A stretch of DNA of 36,031 bases. Origin: UBA6165 sp044233745 (lineage in GTDB: Bacteria; Bacteroidota; Bacteroidia; Flavobacteriales_D; Crocinitomicaceae). The stretch covers positions 1-36,031 of the forward strand of contig JBIIJN010000018.1 in NCBI GenBank assembly GCA_044233745.1. The letters run 5' to 3'. The position numbers and the translations under genes were made by a program. Under the pieces are notes generated by a model, which did not search any database, was not told the DNA's origin, and saw only the letters and a program-made list of their open reading frames with translations. This document shows, in pieces, positions 24,862-34,235 of the stretch (positions within the stretch are counted from its first letter, which is position 1; the number at the start of each line of letters is the position of its first letter).

Positions 24862-26121
24862 CTATTTTCCTCTGATAATTTCTACTGGGTCAACTGAACT
24901 CGCCTTTCGCGCAGGGAACCAACCTGCAAAATAGGTAGTTGCCACGGCAAACAACACGGCTATCGCGTAGTACTGTATGCCATAATCCACAGGATAGGTT
25001 TTCAAAGTAGGAATGGCGGGTGAACTAAACGGAATATTGTCGATGAGAAAGCAAAAGAACAAACCCAGCAAAGCGCCTGCCAAAGCCCCTCCTATTCCGA
25101 TGCTCAAGGAAATGGAAATAAAAATCTTCTTCACATCAGCCCCAGAAAAACCAGTTGCTTTCAAAATGGCGATGGTATCCATTTTTTCATAAATCATCAT
25201 GTTGAGGATATTGTAAATGCCGAAGCCCGCAACAATAAGCAACACTATTCCCACTGCAAATGAAATAATGGTACGTGCGCTGCTGCCTGTTTCGAATTGC
25301 GCGTTGGCCGTTTGAATGTCTTCGGCATCGATATTGAAAAGTTGGGCATATTCTTTGGCCAGTGCAGGAGCCTCGTTCATGTCCTTGAGTTTGATTTGGA
25401 TATCGCTGATGTAATTGCTCTGTTTGCCCAGCAATTTCTGGCAGGTGGCTAGACTTACATAGCTTTGAACTTTATCAAATTCAGCAATTCCCGATTGAAA
25501 AAAACCTATCACCTTTAACGAAAACTGTTCGCCATTGATAGTAGTTACTTGAATGATATCGCCTTTTTTGGCAAGCATTTTTTCAGCAACACCCATGCCT
25601 AAGATGATGCTATTCGGCGTGTTTTCCAATTCCAAATGATTGCCCTCGAAAACATATTCTTGGAAATTAAATAGTCGGGCTTCTTCATCTACATCAACGC
25701 CATTGATGATTCCATTGAGTTCGATGGCACCCAAGTTGTAAAAGGCCTGTGCAGTCACCTTGGGCGCAACACCCAATACACGGGGATCTGCCTTGAGACT
25801 GTTGATTATCGCTTCAACATTGTAAATTTCCTTTCTGGCATTGGCGGGTTTAATGGAATGAACAAAATTGTGACTTTCCGTGTAGTCTTTGTGCAAGTCG
25901 ATGGCTTGAATTTTAGACGGGCGAATGTCATTATACAAACGTACATGAGGCGTTCGATTCAGTACCAATCCATCCAACAGCGAGTTCAAACCCTCCATAA
26001 ACCCGAGGAGCGAAATAAAAAATGCGACACTAAAAGTTACTCCAATGGCCGCAACAAGCGTTTGCTTAGAGCGGGCTAACAATAAAGCCCATGCAATTTC
26101 ATAAATGTGCTTGATTTTCAT
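24862..26121 (-). CDS. FtsX-like ABC permease
   Basis: The 419-residue protein has an N-terminal membrane helix (SVAFFISLLGFMEGL region, about 18-45), a large periplasmic domain (50-265), then three helices at about 280-400 (VGIVLLIVAGFGIYNILNMM; IGGALAGALLGLFFCFLI; AIAVLFAVATTYFAGWFPAR). It ends ARKASSVDPVEIIRGK, the usual FtsX/MacB/LolC C-terminal motif. Unlike MacB, the ATPase is a separate gene. Its ATG overlaps the adaptor's TGA (ATGA), indicating translational coupling. Substrate could be a drug, a peptide or lipoproteins; sequence does not decide. Confidence 0.93.
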   Translation of the reverse strand: MKIKHIYEIAWALLLARSKQTLVAAIGVTFSVAFFISLLGFMEGLNSLLDGLVLNRTPHVRLYNDIRPSKIQAIDLHKDYTESHNFVHSIKPANARKEIYNVEAIINSLKADPRVLGVAPKVTAQAFYNLGAIELNGIINGVDVDEEARLFNFQEYVFEGNHLELENTPNSIILGMGVAEKMLAKKGDIIQVTTINGEQFSLKVIGFFQSGIAEFDKVQSYVSLATCQKLLGKQSNYISDIQIKLKDMNEAPALAKEYAQLFNIDAEDIQTANAQFETGSSARTIISFAVGIVLLIVAGFGIYNILNMMIYEKMDTIAILKATGFSGADVKKIFISISLSIGIGGALAGALLGLFFCFLIDNIPFSSPAIPTLKTYPVDYGIQYYAIAVLFAVATTYFAGWFPARKASSVDPVEIIRGK

Positions 26122-27203
26122 TGTTTGGGTAAGGCTATTTTGGTTTCGGTATCAATGCCTCCCAAGATTTCGGTAAGGCGGTAATCTTGAAGTCCGATTT
26201 TTACTTGCTTAGTTTTTCCATTTTCCAATAGCACCGATGAATCATTCAACAAATAAGATGTTGGAATGGTGAGCGCATTTTCTTTTTCTCGAATGATGAT
26301 ATTTCCTTCGAGGGTTAAATTGGGATACAAAATTTCGGGTTGTGTTGTAAAAACCGCTTCAACCTTAAATGACCGCGTGCGATCATTCATCATCGGATAA
26401 ATGTAATTCACCTGAGCTTCAAACACTTGGTCGCGATAGCTATCCATGCGCACAAGCACTCTTTGACCATTTCTGATTTTTACGATATCAAACTCATCAA
26501 TGTTCAATTCGATTAAAAACTGAGCTTCACCAAGCACAGCGAGCACTGAAGCAGAAGTTGCTAATTCACCCGTGCTTACGTTGATTTTGTAAACATAGCC
26601 ATCTACTTCGCTTCTGATGATTAAATCATTCTCCGATGCTTCAGCCATTTTTAAGTTGTTCTTGCTTTGGTCGGAAGCCAGTTTCAATTGTCTGTTGATA
26701 TCTTCGTAGGTCAATTCTGCTTTTTTGAAATTCACTTTGGCTTGCTCATAGTTGAGTTCGGCTTGCTCCAATTCCAGCTGAGAACCGATGTTGGCGGACC
26801 AAAGTTCTTGTTGGCGGACCAATGCCAGTGAATCGCTAAGCATTTTTTTTCGTGAGATGTCAATCGCGTTTTTGGCTTCTTTCAGTTTGCCTTGGTTTAC
26901 CGAATAATCGTTGGCCATCGCCATAAGTCGCGCGTTTTCAGAATTCAATTTCGAATTCGTATTGTCTATTCGAAAGATTGGACTTCCTTTTTTCACAAAA
27001 GTGCCTTCTTTTACGTAAATTTCAGCGACCACGCCATTGACTTTGGTGTGAACTTCATATTGATTTTCACTTTTCACAAAGCCCGATGCATAAACGCTTT
27101 CAGAAATATTCGTTTTTTGGGGTGAAACGGTTTCTGGTTTGTTGTTGCATGAAAAAAATAGGAACTGCAACAAAAGCAAATGGAGTAGTTTGAAATCTTT
27201 CAT
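26118..27203 (-). CDS. HlyD/MacA-type efflux adaptor lipoprotein
   Basis: The 361-residue membrane-fusion protein begins MKDFKLLHLLLLQFLFFSC, a lipoprotein signal, then an alternating beta (lipoyl-like) segment EVHTKVNGVVAEIYVKEGTF, a long coiled-coil hairpin (about 75-190) and a second lipoyl strand (IIRSEVDGYVYKINVSTGEL). A beta-barrel region follows. It would link the permease to an outer-membrane channel, but no TolC homologue lies in the window. I use the ATG 27203, not the one 23 codons earlier, because only this gives a lipobox near the N-terminus. It leads the three-gene export operon. Confidence 0.92.
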   Translation of the reverse strand: MKDFKLLHLLLLQFLFFSCNNKPETVSPQKTNISESVYASGFVKSENQYEVHTKVNGVVAEIYVKEGTFVKKGSPIFRIDNTNSKLNSENARLMAMANDYSVNQGKLKEAKNAIDISRKKMLSDSLALVRQQELWSANIGSQLELEQAELNYEQAKVNFKKAELTYEDINRQLKLASDQSKNNLKMAEASENDLIIRSEVDGYVYKINVSTGELATSASVLAVLGEAQFLIELNIDEFDIVKIRNGQRVLVRMDSYRDQVFEAQVNYIYPMMNDRTRSFKVEAVFTTQPEILYPNLTLEGNIIIREKENALTIPTSYLLNDSSVLLENGKTKQVKIGLQDYRLTEILGGIDTETKIALPKQ

Positions 27204-27385
27204 TTTGAACGTTCGTGGATTGAATGGCTGCATACACGCATACACTACAAAAGTGCACACAATTTGAATCAAGATCTTTACAAATTAAGAATTAAATCAT
27301 ACAACATAAAACTGATTCATGAGACTCGACGGTCTAGCTTCATTTGCGAATAGAAAAAGTTCCAATAACACATACAACTGGCATA

Positions 27386-30300
27386 TTACCGCACCAAGTG
27401 GAAGAAAGTTTGTCCTTCGATTTCTGTACCATCAAGTCCTTTGATTCTATATTTCAAGAAATAGACACCTTCAACAGCATCGATACCATCAATTTTCCCA
27501 TCCCAAAACACATTGGGTTCGTTCAATTCGATTATTAAATTACCCCAACGGTTGAAAATAGCTGCTTGTTGCGTGTCGGCGTTGGTCGTAAAAACACCAT
27601 ACTCGTCATTGGCGCCATCACCATTCGGGCTGAAAACATTGGGAACGTGAATCAACAATTCGCCTACCGGAAGCACGGTGATTGTGCCCTGCCAAGTATC
27701 CGAGCAAATGCCATTCGACGCCACCAAAGTCACCGTATAAACACCCGCTTGGTTGTATGTGGTGTTCACATTAGAAGATGCAGATGTGGTCTGTGTTTGT
27801 CCGTTTCCAAAGGTCCAAACGTAGTTATTGGCGTTTGAACTGGAGTTTGTAAAGTTGACCAAGAGCGGTGCGTTTCCTGTTAAATCTACCGGACTCCCGA
27901 GTGCGATTGGCAATGGTAAAACAGTTATTGTTACTTGAGCACTTCCTGTACACCCATTGGCATCTGTTGCTGTAAGGGTATAAACCGCAGTGCTATTTGG
28001 TGAAACGGTTGGATTTGTACCCGTTAATCCATTGTCCCAAGAAAGTGCTAATGCTCCTGTGCCCCCTACTGCGCTTCCGGATAGCTGATTGCTCTGCCCA
28101 ACACAAATACTTTGCGCATCAGAAGTAGTCACCACAATTTGAGGCGGTGAAGTGATTGTAGTTTCTAGGGTTACAGGACAATTGTTGGCGTCCAAAACAG
28201 TGATTTGATAAGTGCCTGCTACCAGATTGCTGAAATTTGGTGAAGCTTGTGGCGCACCATTGCCAAGAACGTAGGTATAGGGTGCAGTTCCACCGTTGAC
28301 ACTTGCGGTTATTGTGCCATCTGAGCTGCCAAAACATGATGTAGCTGTGTTGTTGAGTACCAAAGTCGGCGCTCCAAGGGCGGGAACAATCATTTGAAAA
28401 GTCTGGGTGCAACCCGTTGCTACATCTGTCACCGTAACCACATATACGCCAGCAGCAAGATTGGTAGCGGTTTGTGTCGTATTGTTTGATGGACTCCAGC
28501 TGTAGGTGTAATTGCCCGATCCGTTGCTCACATTCACAGTAGCGCTGCCATTGGATTCACCACAATTTGCAGGAACGATGTTTCCAGGTGTTAATGTTGG
28601 TGGACTTGGAATGGTGAGCGTAGTGCTGCTTGTGGTAGGACAATTTCCATCGGTTACGGTGATGGTGAATGTTCCTGCTCCCAAATTTGAAAACACATTA
28701 CTCGATTGCGGGGTTCCATTGCCGAGTTGATACGTCAATGAGCCGCTTCCTCCTGAAGCAGAAACAGTTATCTGTCCGCCATTTGGATTGGCACAAGTTG
28801 GATTGATGACTACGATGTCCGTGATGGTTGGCCCAGAGGTGCTGATAATTGTGACATTCATAGATTGTGAGCATCCACTGGCATCAGTGACTGTGACCGT
28901 ATATTGACCTGCGCTCAAATTGGAAGCTGTGGCTGCATTGCCCCCACTTGGACTCCAAGCATAAGTGAGTGTTCCTGTTCCACCACTGGCTGAAACCGTT
29001 GCAGAACCCGTTGCAGCGCCACAATCCGTTGGTGTAATATTTGTGCTTGTAACTACTATTGGTGCAGGCTCTATAATCGTGATGGTAATTGTTCCTGGAC
29101 AATTGTTCGCATCGCCGATTGTTACGGTGTATGTGCCCGGAGACAGATTGGTTTGAGATGCTCCCGTTAAAGTAACCACACCATTTGTCCAAGAATAGGT
29201 ATACGGTGCTGCTCCACCCGTTGTGGAAACCGATGCTGTACCATTATTCAAACCATTACACGTGACATTGGTTGAATTGGCTGAGGGTACAAGTGTTGGG
29301 CATGGATTGGCGTCGCAGGGTGGAATATCTGCCGGACTGTAGAATATCACTTCTGTTCCGGAATTGTCTATAACGCGAATCGGGAAAGTGCTTGGTGGAG
29401 GCACATTTGTTCCTGTTGCATAGGTTGTCCAAGTGGGAACATCCACAGCGCATCCTGCAGGAAAGAAACATCCAATAAAACATGCCGAACAGTTTTGCAC
29501 CAAGGTCTGATTTTGCCAAGTGTAAGGTCCAACACCATTGGATGCGGTATAAGTACCGTTCAATTCAATACAAACTGACAAGGCCTGACAAGGGCTCACA
29601 ACAATGGTTTGGGTTTCCGAACCACAAGGCAAAGTGTAGGTGATAACATGTGTTCCGATACCTGCTACTGCTGGATTGAAGGTTCCGTCGGCGCTCATTC
29701 CTGGTCCTGACCAAGTGCCACCAGGCGTCGATGCCGTTACGGTAATCGGGGCGTCGATGACACACAAATTGGGCACAGGGCAAATAGAAGCATCGCAGCA
29801 CGCCACAACCAAAGCGGCACATGCATTTGCGTTGATATGCTGAATGCCTCCCGACCTTGTAGCCGTGGTGCTCGTTCCCGTTGATCCGCCACAAACAATA
29901 TTTCCACCCGTTGTTACATGAACATCATAAACAATGAAAGCAGTTGGGTAAGTAGCTTGTTGCACCAAATCCACATTGAATTTCACTACACCATTGGTAG
30001 CGCCCACATACACATTGCCGCACTCGTCGATATCAATGCCACTGCATCCTACCTGTCGGGTTGAAATGCCAAAAACAGAAGTATTGATAAACAATCCACC
30101 TGGAATGGCCACAGAAGCCAAAATCGCGCCCGTCGAGAAATTTCTTTTTTCCACGATGTCGCCGCGGTGCACAAAAACAAAATCTCCGTAGGTTTTTAGG
30201 GATTGATGCCCTGAATTTCCTTCTCTAAAATTTTCGCTTTTATAACTGAAATTGTGCTGACTACCGTATTTTATGTTGGACGCGCCCATGCCACCGCAGG

Positions 30301-31669
30301 CACTAAAATTAGAACTGATATACCCCAATGTATCATGGGTGAGGTAGTAATATTTATCGTTGTCACAATGCGTTATGGCCCGAACTTCATGTCCAGCACC
30401 AAAGCCAGTGGGAGGCGGCGTGACCTGAAAACTTGAAAGCACGTTGCCATTGGTCATATTCACATCAAAAATTCTTGGCGCTGGATTCAATCCCACCAAG
30501 CGCGTGCCTCCGATGACCAATTTGGTTTGGTCGCAATTGAAAGCTATAGACCAAAATTCATCTGTAAAACTGGTGCCTTGAGGATTGTTGTTGCTCCAAT
30601 TCAACGCGCCTGTTGTGCTCACACTTAAAATTTTTGCTGATGAGCCGTTGCAAACAAAAGATTCACCGGCGCTGGTAGTTGCCAAAGAGCCCAACCAATC
30701 ATTGACCGTATCATAAGTGGTGTTGAAGGTCCATTGTAATGCGCCAGAAGCATCATATTTCAACAACTGCATGGGCAATATCCCACCAATGGCATACACA
30801 TTTCCCGCGGCGTCTTTGTCAACTTCCCAAATGCAATCCCAATTCGATGCAAACTGTGGTGTTTGGGTCCATGGGTCGATGACTACGGTTTGAGATTTAT
30901 CGTAATCGCCAAGCCCAAAGCTTACGGTTTGTCCGTTTAAATCAAAATGCGATTTGATGATAGACTTGGTGTTTTGCCCATAAAAAGTCAAGGGTTCATG
31001 ATCAACAATATCCCCAAACAAAGTGGCAATTTTTATTTTACCATTGTCTAATTTTACAGCGCGGTCGTACACCATTTTAACCTCTTTTGGATTTGCACCC
31101 GGGTGAAGAATAACCGCATACTTGAGTCCTTCTTGCGGATGAACGATGTATTCGATGTCGATGTTGGGATAGATGTTTTTGTAGGTTATTTTTTCAAAGC
31201 CCTTTACATAATTGACGTTCGCTGTTTCTCCTGTAGGGGTGTGAAATGCATACGAATGATAGTCTTTTCTTTGACCTACTGCGAGTATCAGTTCACAGTT
31301 GGCATTTTCCCAAACCATGTTCACTTGATCGGCTCGGTAATGAAATTTGCCAATTACTTTTTCCCATTGTTTGTAATCATGCTGCGTTTTGTGGTTTATT
31401 CTTTCCATCAAATGCGCACGTTCGTCTTTGGGCACTTTTTTGGCCTCAAGGAAGGAATAACTAATTCCCTTTTTGCCAAAGAAAACACGCGTTGAGCCAA
31501 AATCAGCGGCAAACTCGATAGCACCCGTGGATGCATTGGCATAGGCGTCAAATTGACCTTTATTTTCGATAAAAACTTTGGCTGAAGAATAGGATTGATT
31601 CCAAGAATTTTGCGTGAACGCTGTGGCAAAAGTGAATTGCAGTACCACAATAAAGTAGAGTAATCTCAT
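27386..31669 (-). CDS. Giant secreted protein with SprB repeats, PKD and T9SS type B domain
   Basis: The 1,427-residue protein starts with a signal peptide (MRLLYFIVVLQFTFATAFTQ). The first 230 residues (FIENKGQFDAYAN...YKNIYPNIDIEYIVHPQEG) match the DUF7948 domain found before SBBP-type propellers, and 250-650 reads like that propeller. About 800-1176 holds five SprB-type repeats (pattern GTASVSTTGGAAPYTYSWTN ... SPGTYTVTIGDANNC); one Ig-like repeat and a PKD domain (FTNSSSNANNYVWTFGNG) follow. The C-terminus (NVFSPNGDGANDEYG, RWGNLIIEL, VEGVYFLKYRI) is the gliding-motility-associated type B signal, which usually leaves the protein on the surface. An adhesin-like or motility role is inferred. 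Confidence 0.92.
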   Translation of the reverse strand: MRLLYFIVVLQFTFATAFTQNSWNQSYSSAKVFIENKGQFDAYANASTGAIEFAADFGSTRVFFGKKGISYSFLEAKKVPKDERAHLMERINHKTQHDYKQWEKVIGKFHYRADQVNMVWENANCELILAVGQRKDYHSYAFHTPTGETANVNYVKGFEKITYKNIYPNIDIEYIVHPQEGLKYAVILHPGANPKEVKMVYDRAVKLDNGKIKIATLFGDIVDHEPLTFYGQNTKSIIKSHFDLNGQTVSFGLGDYDKSQTVVIDPWTQTPQFASNWDCIWEVDKDAAGNVYAIGGILPMQLLKYDASGALQWTFNTTYDTVNDWLGSLATTSAGESFVCNGSSAKILSVSTTGALNWSNNNPQGTSFTDEFWSIAFNCDQTKLVIGGTRLVGLNPAPRIFDVNMTNGNVLSSFQVTPPPTGFGAGHEVRAITHCDNDKYYYLTHDTLGYISSNFSACGGMGASNIKYGSQHNFSYKSENFREGNSGHQSLKTYGDFVFVHRGDIVEKRNFSTGAILASVAIPGGLFINTSVFGISTRQVGCSGIDIDECGNVYVGATNGVVKFNVDLVQQATYPTAFIVYDVHVTTGGNIVCGGSTGTSTTATRSGGIQHINANACAALVVACCDASICPVPNLCVIDAPITVTASTPGGTWSGPGMSADGTFNPAVAGIGTHVITYTLPCGSETQTIVVSPCQALSVCIELNGTYTASNGVGPYTWQNQTLVQNCSACFIGCFFPAGCAVDVPTWTTYATGTNVPPPSTFPIRVIDNSGTEVIFYSPADIPPCDANPCPTLVPSANSTNVTCNGLNNGTASVSTTGGAAPYTYSWTNGVVTLTGASQTNLSPGTYTVTIGDANNCPGTITITIIEPAPIVVTSTNITPTDCGAATGSATVSASGGTGTLTYAWSPSGGNAATASNLSAGQYTVTVTDASGCSQSMNVTIISTSGPTITDIVVINPTCANPNGGQITVSASGGSGSLTYQLGNGTPQSSNVFSNLGAGTFTITVTDGNCPTTSSTTLTIPSPPTLTPGNIVPANCGESNGSATVNVSNGSGNYTYSWSPSNNTTQTATNLAAGVYVVTVTDVATGCTQTFQMIVPALGAPTLVLNNTATSCFGSSDGTITASVNGGTAPYTYVLGNGAPQASPNFSNLVAGTYQITVLDANNCPVTLETTITSPPQIVVTTSDAQSICVGQSNQLSGSAVGGTGALALSWDNGLTGTNPTVSPNSTAVYTLTATDANGCTGSAQVTITVLPLPIALGSPVDLTGNAPLLVNFTNSSSNANNYVWTFGNGQTQTTSASSNVNTTYNQAGVYTVTLVASNGICSDTWQGTITVLPVGELLIHVPNVFSPNGDGANDEYGVFTTNADTQQAAIFNRWGNLIIELNEPNVFWDGKIDGIDAVEGVYFLKYRIKGLDGTEIEGQTFFHLVR

Positions 31670-31721
31670 CGTGAAAGGTTTTAAGTTGGTTGGGCAGTTG
31701 ATATTTTTTCCAACAGCGCAC

Positions 31722-31752
31722 CAAATATAAACCCTTTTTTGAAATACGCAAA
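31722..31752 (-). promoter_or_regulatory. Promoter of the SprB-repeat protein gene
   Basis: TTTG (31752-31749) and TATATTTG (31729-31722) on the reverse strand are separated by exactly 19 bases, an exact consensus. The leader to the ATG at 31669 is about 45 bases. Confidence 0.75.
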
Positions 31753-31857
31753 GCTTGACCCTTTGTGATTTTTGCGTTTCTCTAAAACCTGTGTTTTTAT
31801 GTTTTTTAAGTGTTCATGACGTGCAACGAGATTCAATACTTGCGGATGTAGGTTCTA

Positions 31858-32550
31858 TCAGAATTCAACGAAAAAATTAATCGTCATCCAATAACTGTGT
31901 CGGGTTTTAGAAGCGAGGAAAGAATTTACCCGATAATCCAATCCACTTTCCACTTTGAATCTGTTGTTTATTTCATATCCCAACAAAGGCACCAATCTGA
32001 TTTCCAAATCGTATTCGCCGCCTTGCACACTATTCAAGTATTCATTATTTATTCTCAAATAAAGTTCTCCCGGGTCAACCGACTCACCATTCAAAGGAAT
32101 TTCTGATGTTAATCTATACCTCAACCTAAATACGGGTGCTTCAAGCGGTGAAAATGTTTGATCGGTTACGAATCGATGTGCCAATCGGAAACCCGATAAC
32201 TTTTGTACAATGGCGTATTGCTGTATAAAACGGTGCTGGATTTCACCCTCTTCCAACCGTATCAAATAACCACCAGCAATTCTTGAATTTAGACCAATTT
32301 TCTTGGCAGCAATGAGCGAAAAATCTGTGAGCACATAATCAAGACCTCGATCTACATCTCCATTAATTTCTCCCCGCTGCAACAGAACCCGAGACTCAAT
32401 TCTCGAATTCAAGGACCAATCATTTTTTAGTTTTTTGTTGAAGTTTATTGCGGGTAACACACCCAACTGAAATGTGCTTTGTGCTTGTGCCTCTGTACAG
32501 AAAAGCAGCACAACTACAACGAACCAAGGATATGTGCCTTTAGTATTCAA
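31858..32550 (-). CDS. DUF2490 family outer-membrane-type protein
   Basis: The protein matches DUF2490: alternating strands such as NSRIESRVLLQRGEI, GGYLIRLEEGEIQHRFIQQY, RLAHRFVTDQTF, LYLRINNEYL and a C-terminus ending in an aromatic (INFFVEF), the pattern of a small outer-membrane beta barrel. An ATG at 32631 would leave 33 residues before the signal helix, so I favour a TTG start at 32550 (NTKGTYPWFVVVVLLFCTEA then AQA), which overlaps the end of the upstream gene by 11 bases. Its function is unknown. It is the last gene of the MscS-PepSY-DUF2490 operon. Confidence 0.82.
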   Translation of the reverse strand: MNTKGTYPWFVVVVLLFCTEAQAQSTFQLGVLPAINFNKKLKNDWSLNSRIESRVLLQRGEINGDVDRGLDYVLTDFSLIAAKKIGLNSRIAGGYLIRLEEGEIQHRFIQQYAIVQKLSGFRLAHRFVTDQTFSPLEAPVFRLRYRLTSEIPLNGESVDPGELYLRINNEYLNSVQGGEYDLEIRLVPLLGYEINNRFKVESGLDYRVNSFLASKTRHSYWMTINFFVEF

Positions 32551-33109
32551 GATGACTGCTGTTTTTAAATACCATTTTTGAAATAGACAATGTTTTCCCG
32601 CTGTCGCTAAACAAATACTCGTAGAGATCAATTTGATTTTCTTGCTTGCATCTCACAATCACTTCATATTTAGTTTGGAGTTGGCTCGAAATTGACCCCG
32701 ACTTTAACAAATGATACAAATCCCTTTCGCTTCCTGTAAATTGACGTTGCACTTTTACAATCTTGTGGTTCAAACAGCTGGGCTTGAGTTCATTCTCAAT
32801 GGACTCACGCAGGCTCAATTCAAGCTGACCCCAAGCCACTTCAACTTCAATATCTTCTATTCTGCCCAATGAGTCAAATTCAACACTATACCGTGCTTTA
32901 CTGATTCTAAACTTGGCCTCGATGCTTTTGTGGTTCAGACCCTCTTCTTGGTACCATTTCACGCTCGATTGTAAGTTCAAAGAATCTATAAACTTCAGCG
33001 CTTGTGCAGGCACGTATTTTCTTTTGATTCGGCTTTCTTTTTCAAATTTATCCTGAGCAAACAAGGCGCTTGAAGCAGAAAAAGCGAACAAAAACAGTAT
33101 AATCTTCAT
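32540..33109 (-). CDS. PepSY-like periplasmic protein
   Basis: The 189-residue protein has a signal peptide (MKIILFLFAFSASSALFAQ). VPAQALKFIDSLN followed by VKWYQEEG and IEAKFRISKARYSVEFDSLGRIEDIEVEV has the spacing of a PepSY-like domain: an alpha-beta unit that often inhibits proteases or senses envelope stress. The rest (LSLRESIENELKPS...YEVIVRCKQENQIDLYEYLF) is not recognised. I take the ATG 33109, one base after the MscS stop; the ATG 33118 would add MFK and overlap it by 8 bases. The DUF2490 gene overlaps its 3' end. Confidence 0.72.
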   Translation of the reverse strand: MKIILFLFAFSASSALFAQDKFEKESRIKRKYVPAQALKFIDSLNLQSSVKWYQEEGLNHKSIEAKFRISKARYSVEFDSLGRIEDIEVEVAWGQLELSLRESIENELKPSCLNHKIVKVQRQFTGSERDLYHLLKSGSISSQLQTKYEVIVRCKQENQIDLYEYLFSDSGKTLSISKMVFKNSSHLEY

Positions 33110-33110
33110 T

Positions 33111-33602
33111 TTAAACATGCGCTTTCTTTTTGATGATTTTATTTAAAAAAACACTATTCGGGATATCGATTTGTTCGTGTTCTGGTGTTTTCAAAACAAC
33201 AAAAAAGAGACCGATACCACTAATTCTACCTTCTATTTCATAGTCCTTTTCAAAGATAATGATGGTGTCTTCCAATTGCACAGAATGATTGAAAAATATG
33301 ATGATGCCCGAGGTGATATTCGACAATATGGACCATTGCGCAAACAGAGCAATACCCATAACCGTGAGCACCGAACCGATAAAAACAGCGAGCTCTGATT
33401 GATCGACGCCCCAAATAGACAGGAGAATTACCATGAAAATCGTGATAAGCGTAATGTTGATCGCTTTTTTCACAATTTTACTCCTCTTTTTTGTTGAAGA
33501 ATTGCCTGCCACAATATGTTCAATGTAGCGGTTGATCAACAATTTAATTAGGATGTAGAGCACTACTGCAATCCCTGTTTCTATGAGTTGTATTTTCATC
33601 AT
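33111..33602 (-). CDS. Short MscS-family mechanosensitive channel
   Basis: The 163-residue protein shows the MscS core: helices at about 5-25 and 48-65, the pore-lining helix 70-92 (FIGSVLTVMGIALFAQWS), and the beta domain (LSNITSGIIIFFNHSVQLED...GRISGIGLFFVVL..IDIPNSVFLNK). MscS proteins open under membrane tension to release osmolytes. It stops after the beta domain, without the usual alpha/beta C-terminal cage (MscS has about 286 residues), so it is a short variant. It is the first gene of a tight operon with two envelope proteins, which may tie osmotic sensing to the envelope. Confidence 0.88.
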   Translation of the reverse strand: MMKIQLIETGIAVVLYILIKLLINRYIEHIVAGNSSTKKRSKIVKKAINITLITIFMVILLSIWGVDQSELAVFIGSVLTVMGIALFAQWSILSNITSGIIIFFNHSVQLEDTIIIFEKDYEIEGRISGIGLFFVVLKTPEHEQIDIPNSVFLNKIIKKKAHV

Positions 33603-33889
33603 CCAAATTCCATTTCTTTGATGCCCTTTTCATGGCGCATGCCCAATCCAATGCTCGACAAGCAGAAAGCTTCAGGCATCACAAATCTACAAAAGCAACA
33701 CATACCAAATTGAAAGCCTTGGTGAACTGCGCAACAAATTTGTGAATTTTTATGAACTTTTGGAAATGCTTTCTTGCGGCTTACATAGATGTGTGAAAAC
33801 GCAGCTGAAAATCGAGGCGCAGCCGGTGCTGAAATTGTTGAGCTATGAAGAAAAATCAAGCCATCTGGGTTGAAAATATAAAAATAGAA
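33603..33889. other. No confident gene; possible decayed coding DNA
   Basis: The + strand has an 83-codon open stretch (33622-33873) with protein-like residues (ELRNKFVNFYELLEML near its middle) but no start codon, and a second frame begins MPFSWRMPNP and stops early. A Cys-rich minus-strand frame over the same DNA looks like a shadow. I read this as a gene remnant. Confidence 0.3.
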
Positions 33890-34132
33890 CTACTTTTTAT
33901 GCGGATGCTTTTTCTTGTTGTTCTTCGTTGGTTTGCCATTGGAATTGCCACGACCGGGATTAGTAGTGTTCGGGTGATGCGGATTGTTCGAGTGCTTGAA
34001 CCAACCTTTCTTTGGCTTTTTGGTCTTCACGGTAGTGGTTGTGCCATGTTTTTTAACATGAACACTGCATGAGGAAATGCTATACATGGCGAACAAAGAA
34101 AAACTCAATAATAAAAATCTTCTGATGGACAT
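33890..34132 (-). CDS. Small basic lipoprotein
   Basis: The 80-residue protein has a lipoprotein signal (MSIRRFLLLSFSLFAMYSIS then SC) and a very basic, Lys/His/Asn/Pro-rich tail (KTKKPKKGWFKHS; GKPTKNNKKKHPHKK). The tail looks disordered and could bind nucleic acid, LPS or peptidoglycan, but no family is recognised. A TACTTTTG box at 34235-34228 on the same strand may be its promoter. The next 322 bases (34133-34454) contain no gene. Confidence 0.62.
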   Translation of the reverse strand: MSIRRFLLLSFSLFAMYSISSCSVHVKKHGTTTTVKTKKPKKGWFKHSNNPHHPNTTNPGRGNSNGKPTKNNKKKHPHKK

Positions 34133-34227
34133 AAATGAAATTATTTAGATTATTGCTGCCCAAATGCGCCGCTGAATTGAGAAAATCAACTTGTTTTTCT
34201 CTGAGTTGGTGCATGATTGACAGCATA

Positions 34228-34235
34228 CAAAAGTA
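34228..34235 (-). promoter_or_regulatory. Possible -7 box of the basic lipoprotein gene
   Basis: The reverse strand reads TACTTTTG (TAnnTTTG). The -33 region is not convincing and the leader would be about 90 bases. Confidence 0.35.

Noticed and set aside
33599..33859. Minus-strand 86-codon frame upstream of mscS
   Set aside because: Cys-rich odd composition, overlaps the mscS start, and the opposite strand looks more like decayed coding sequence.
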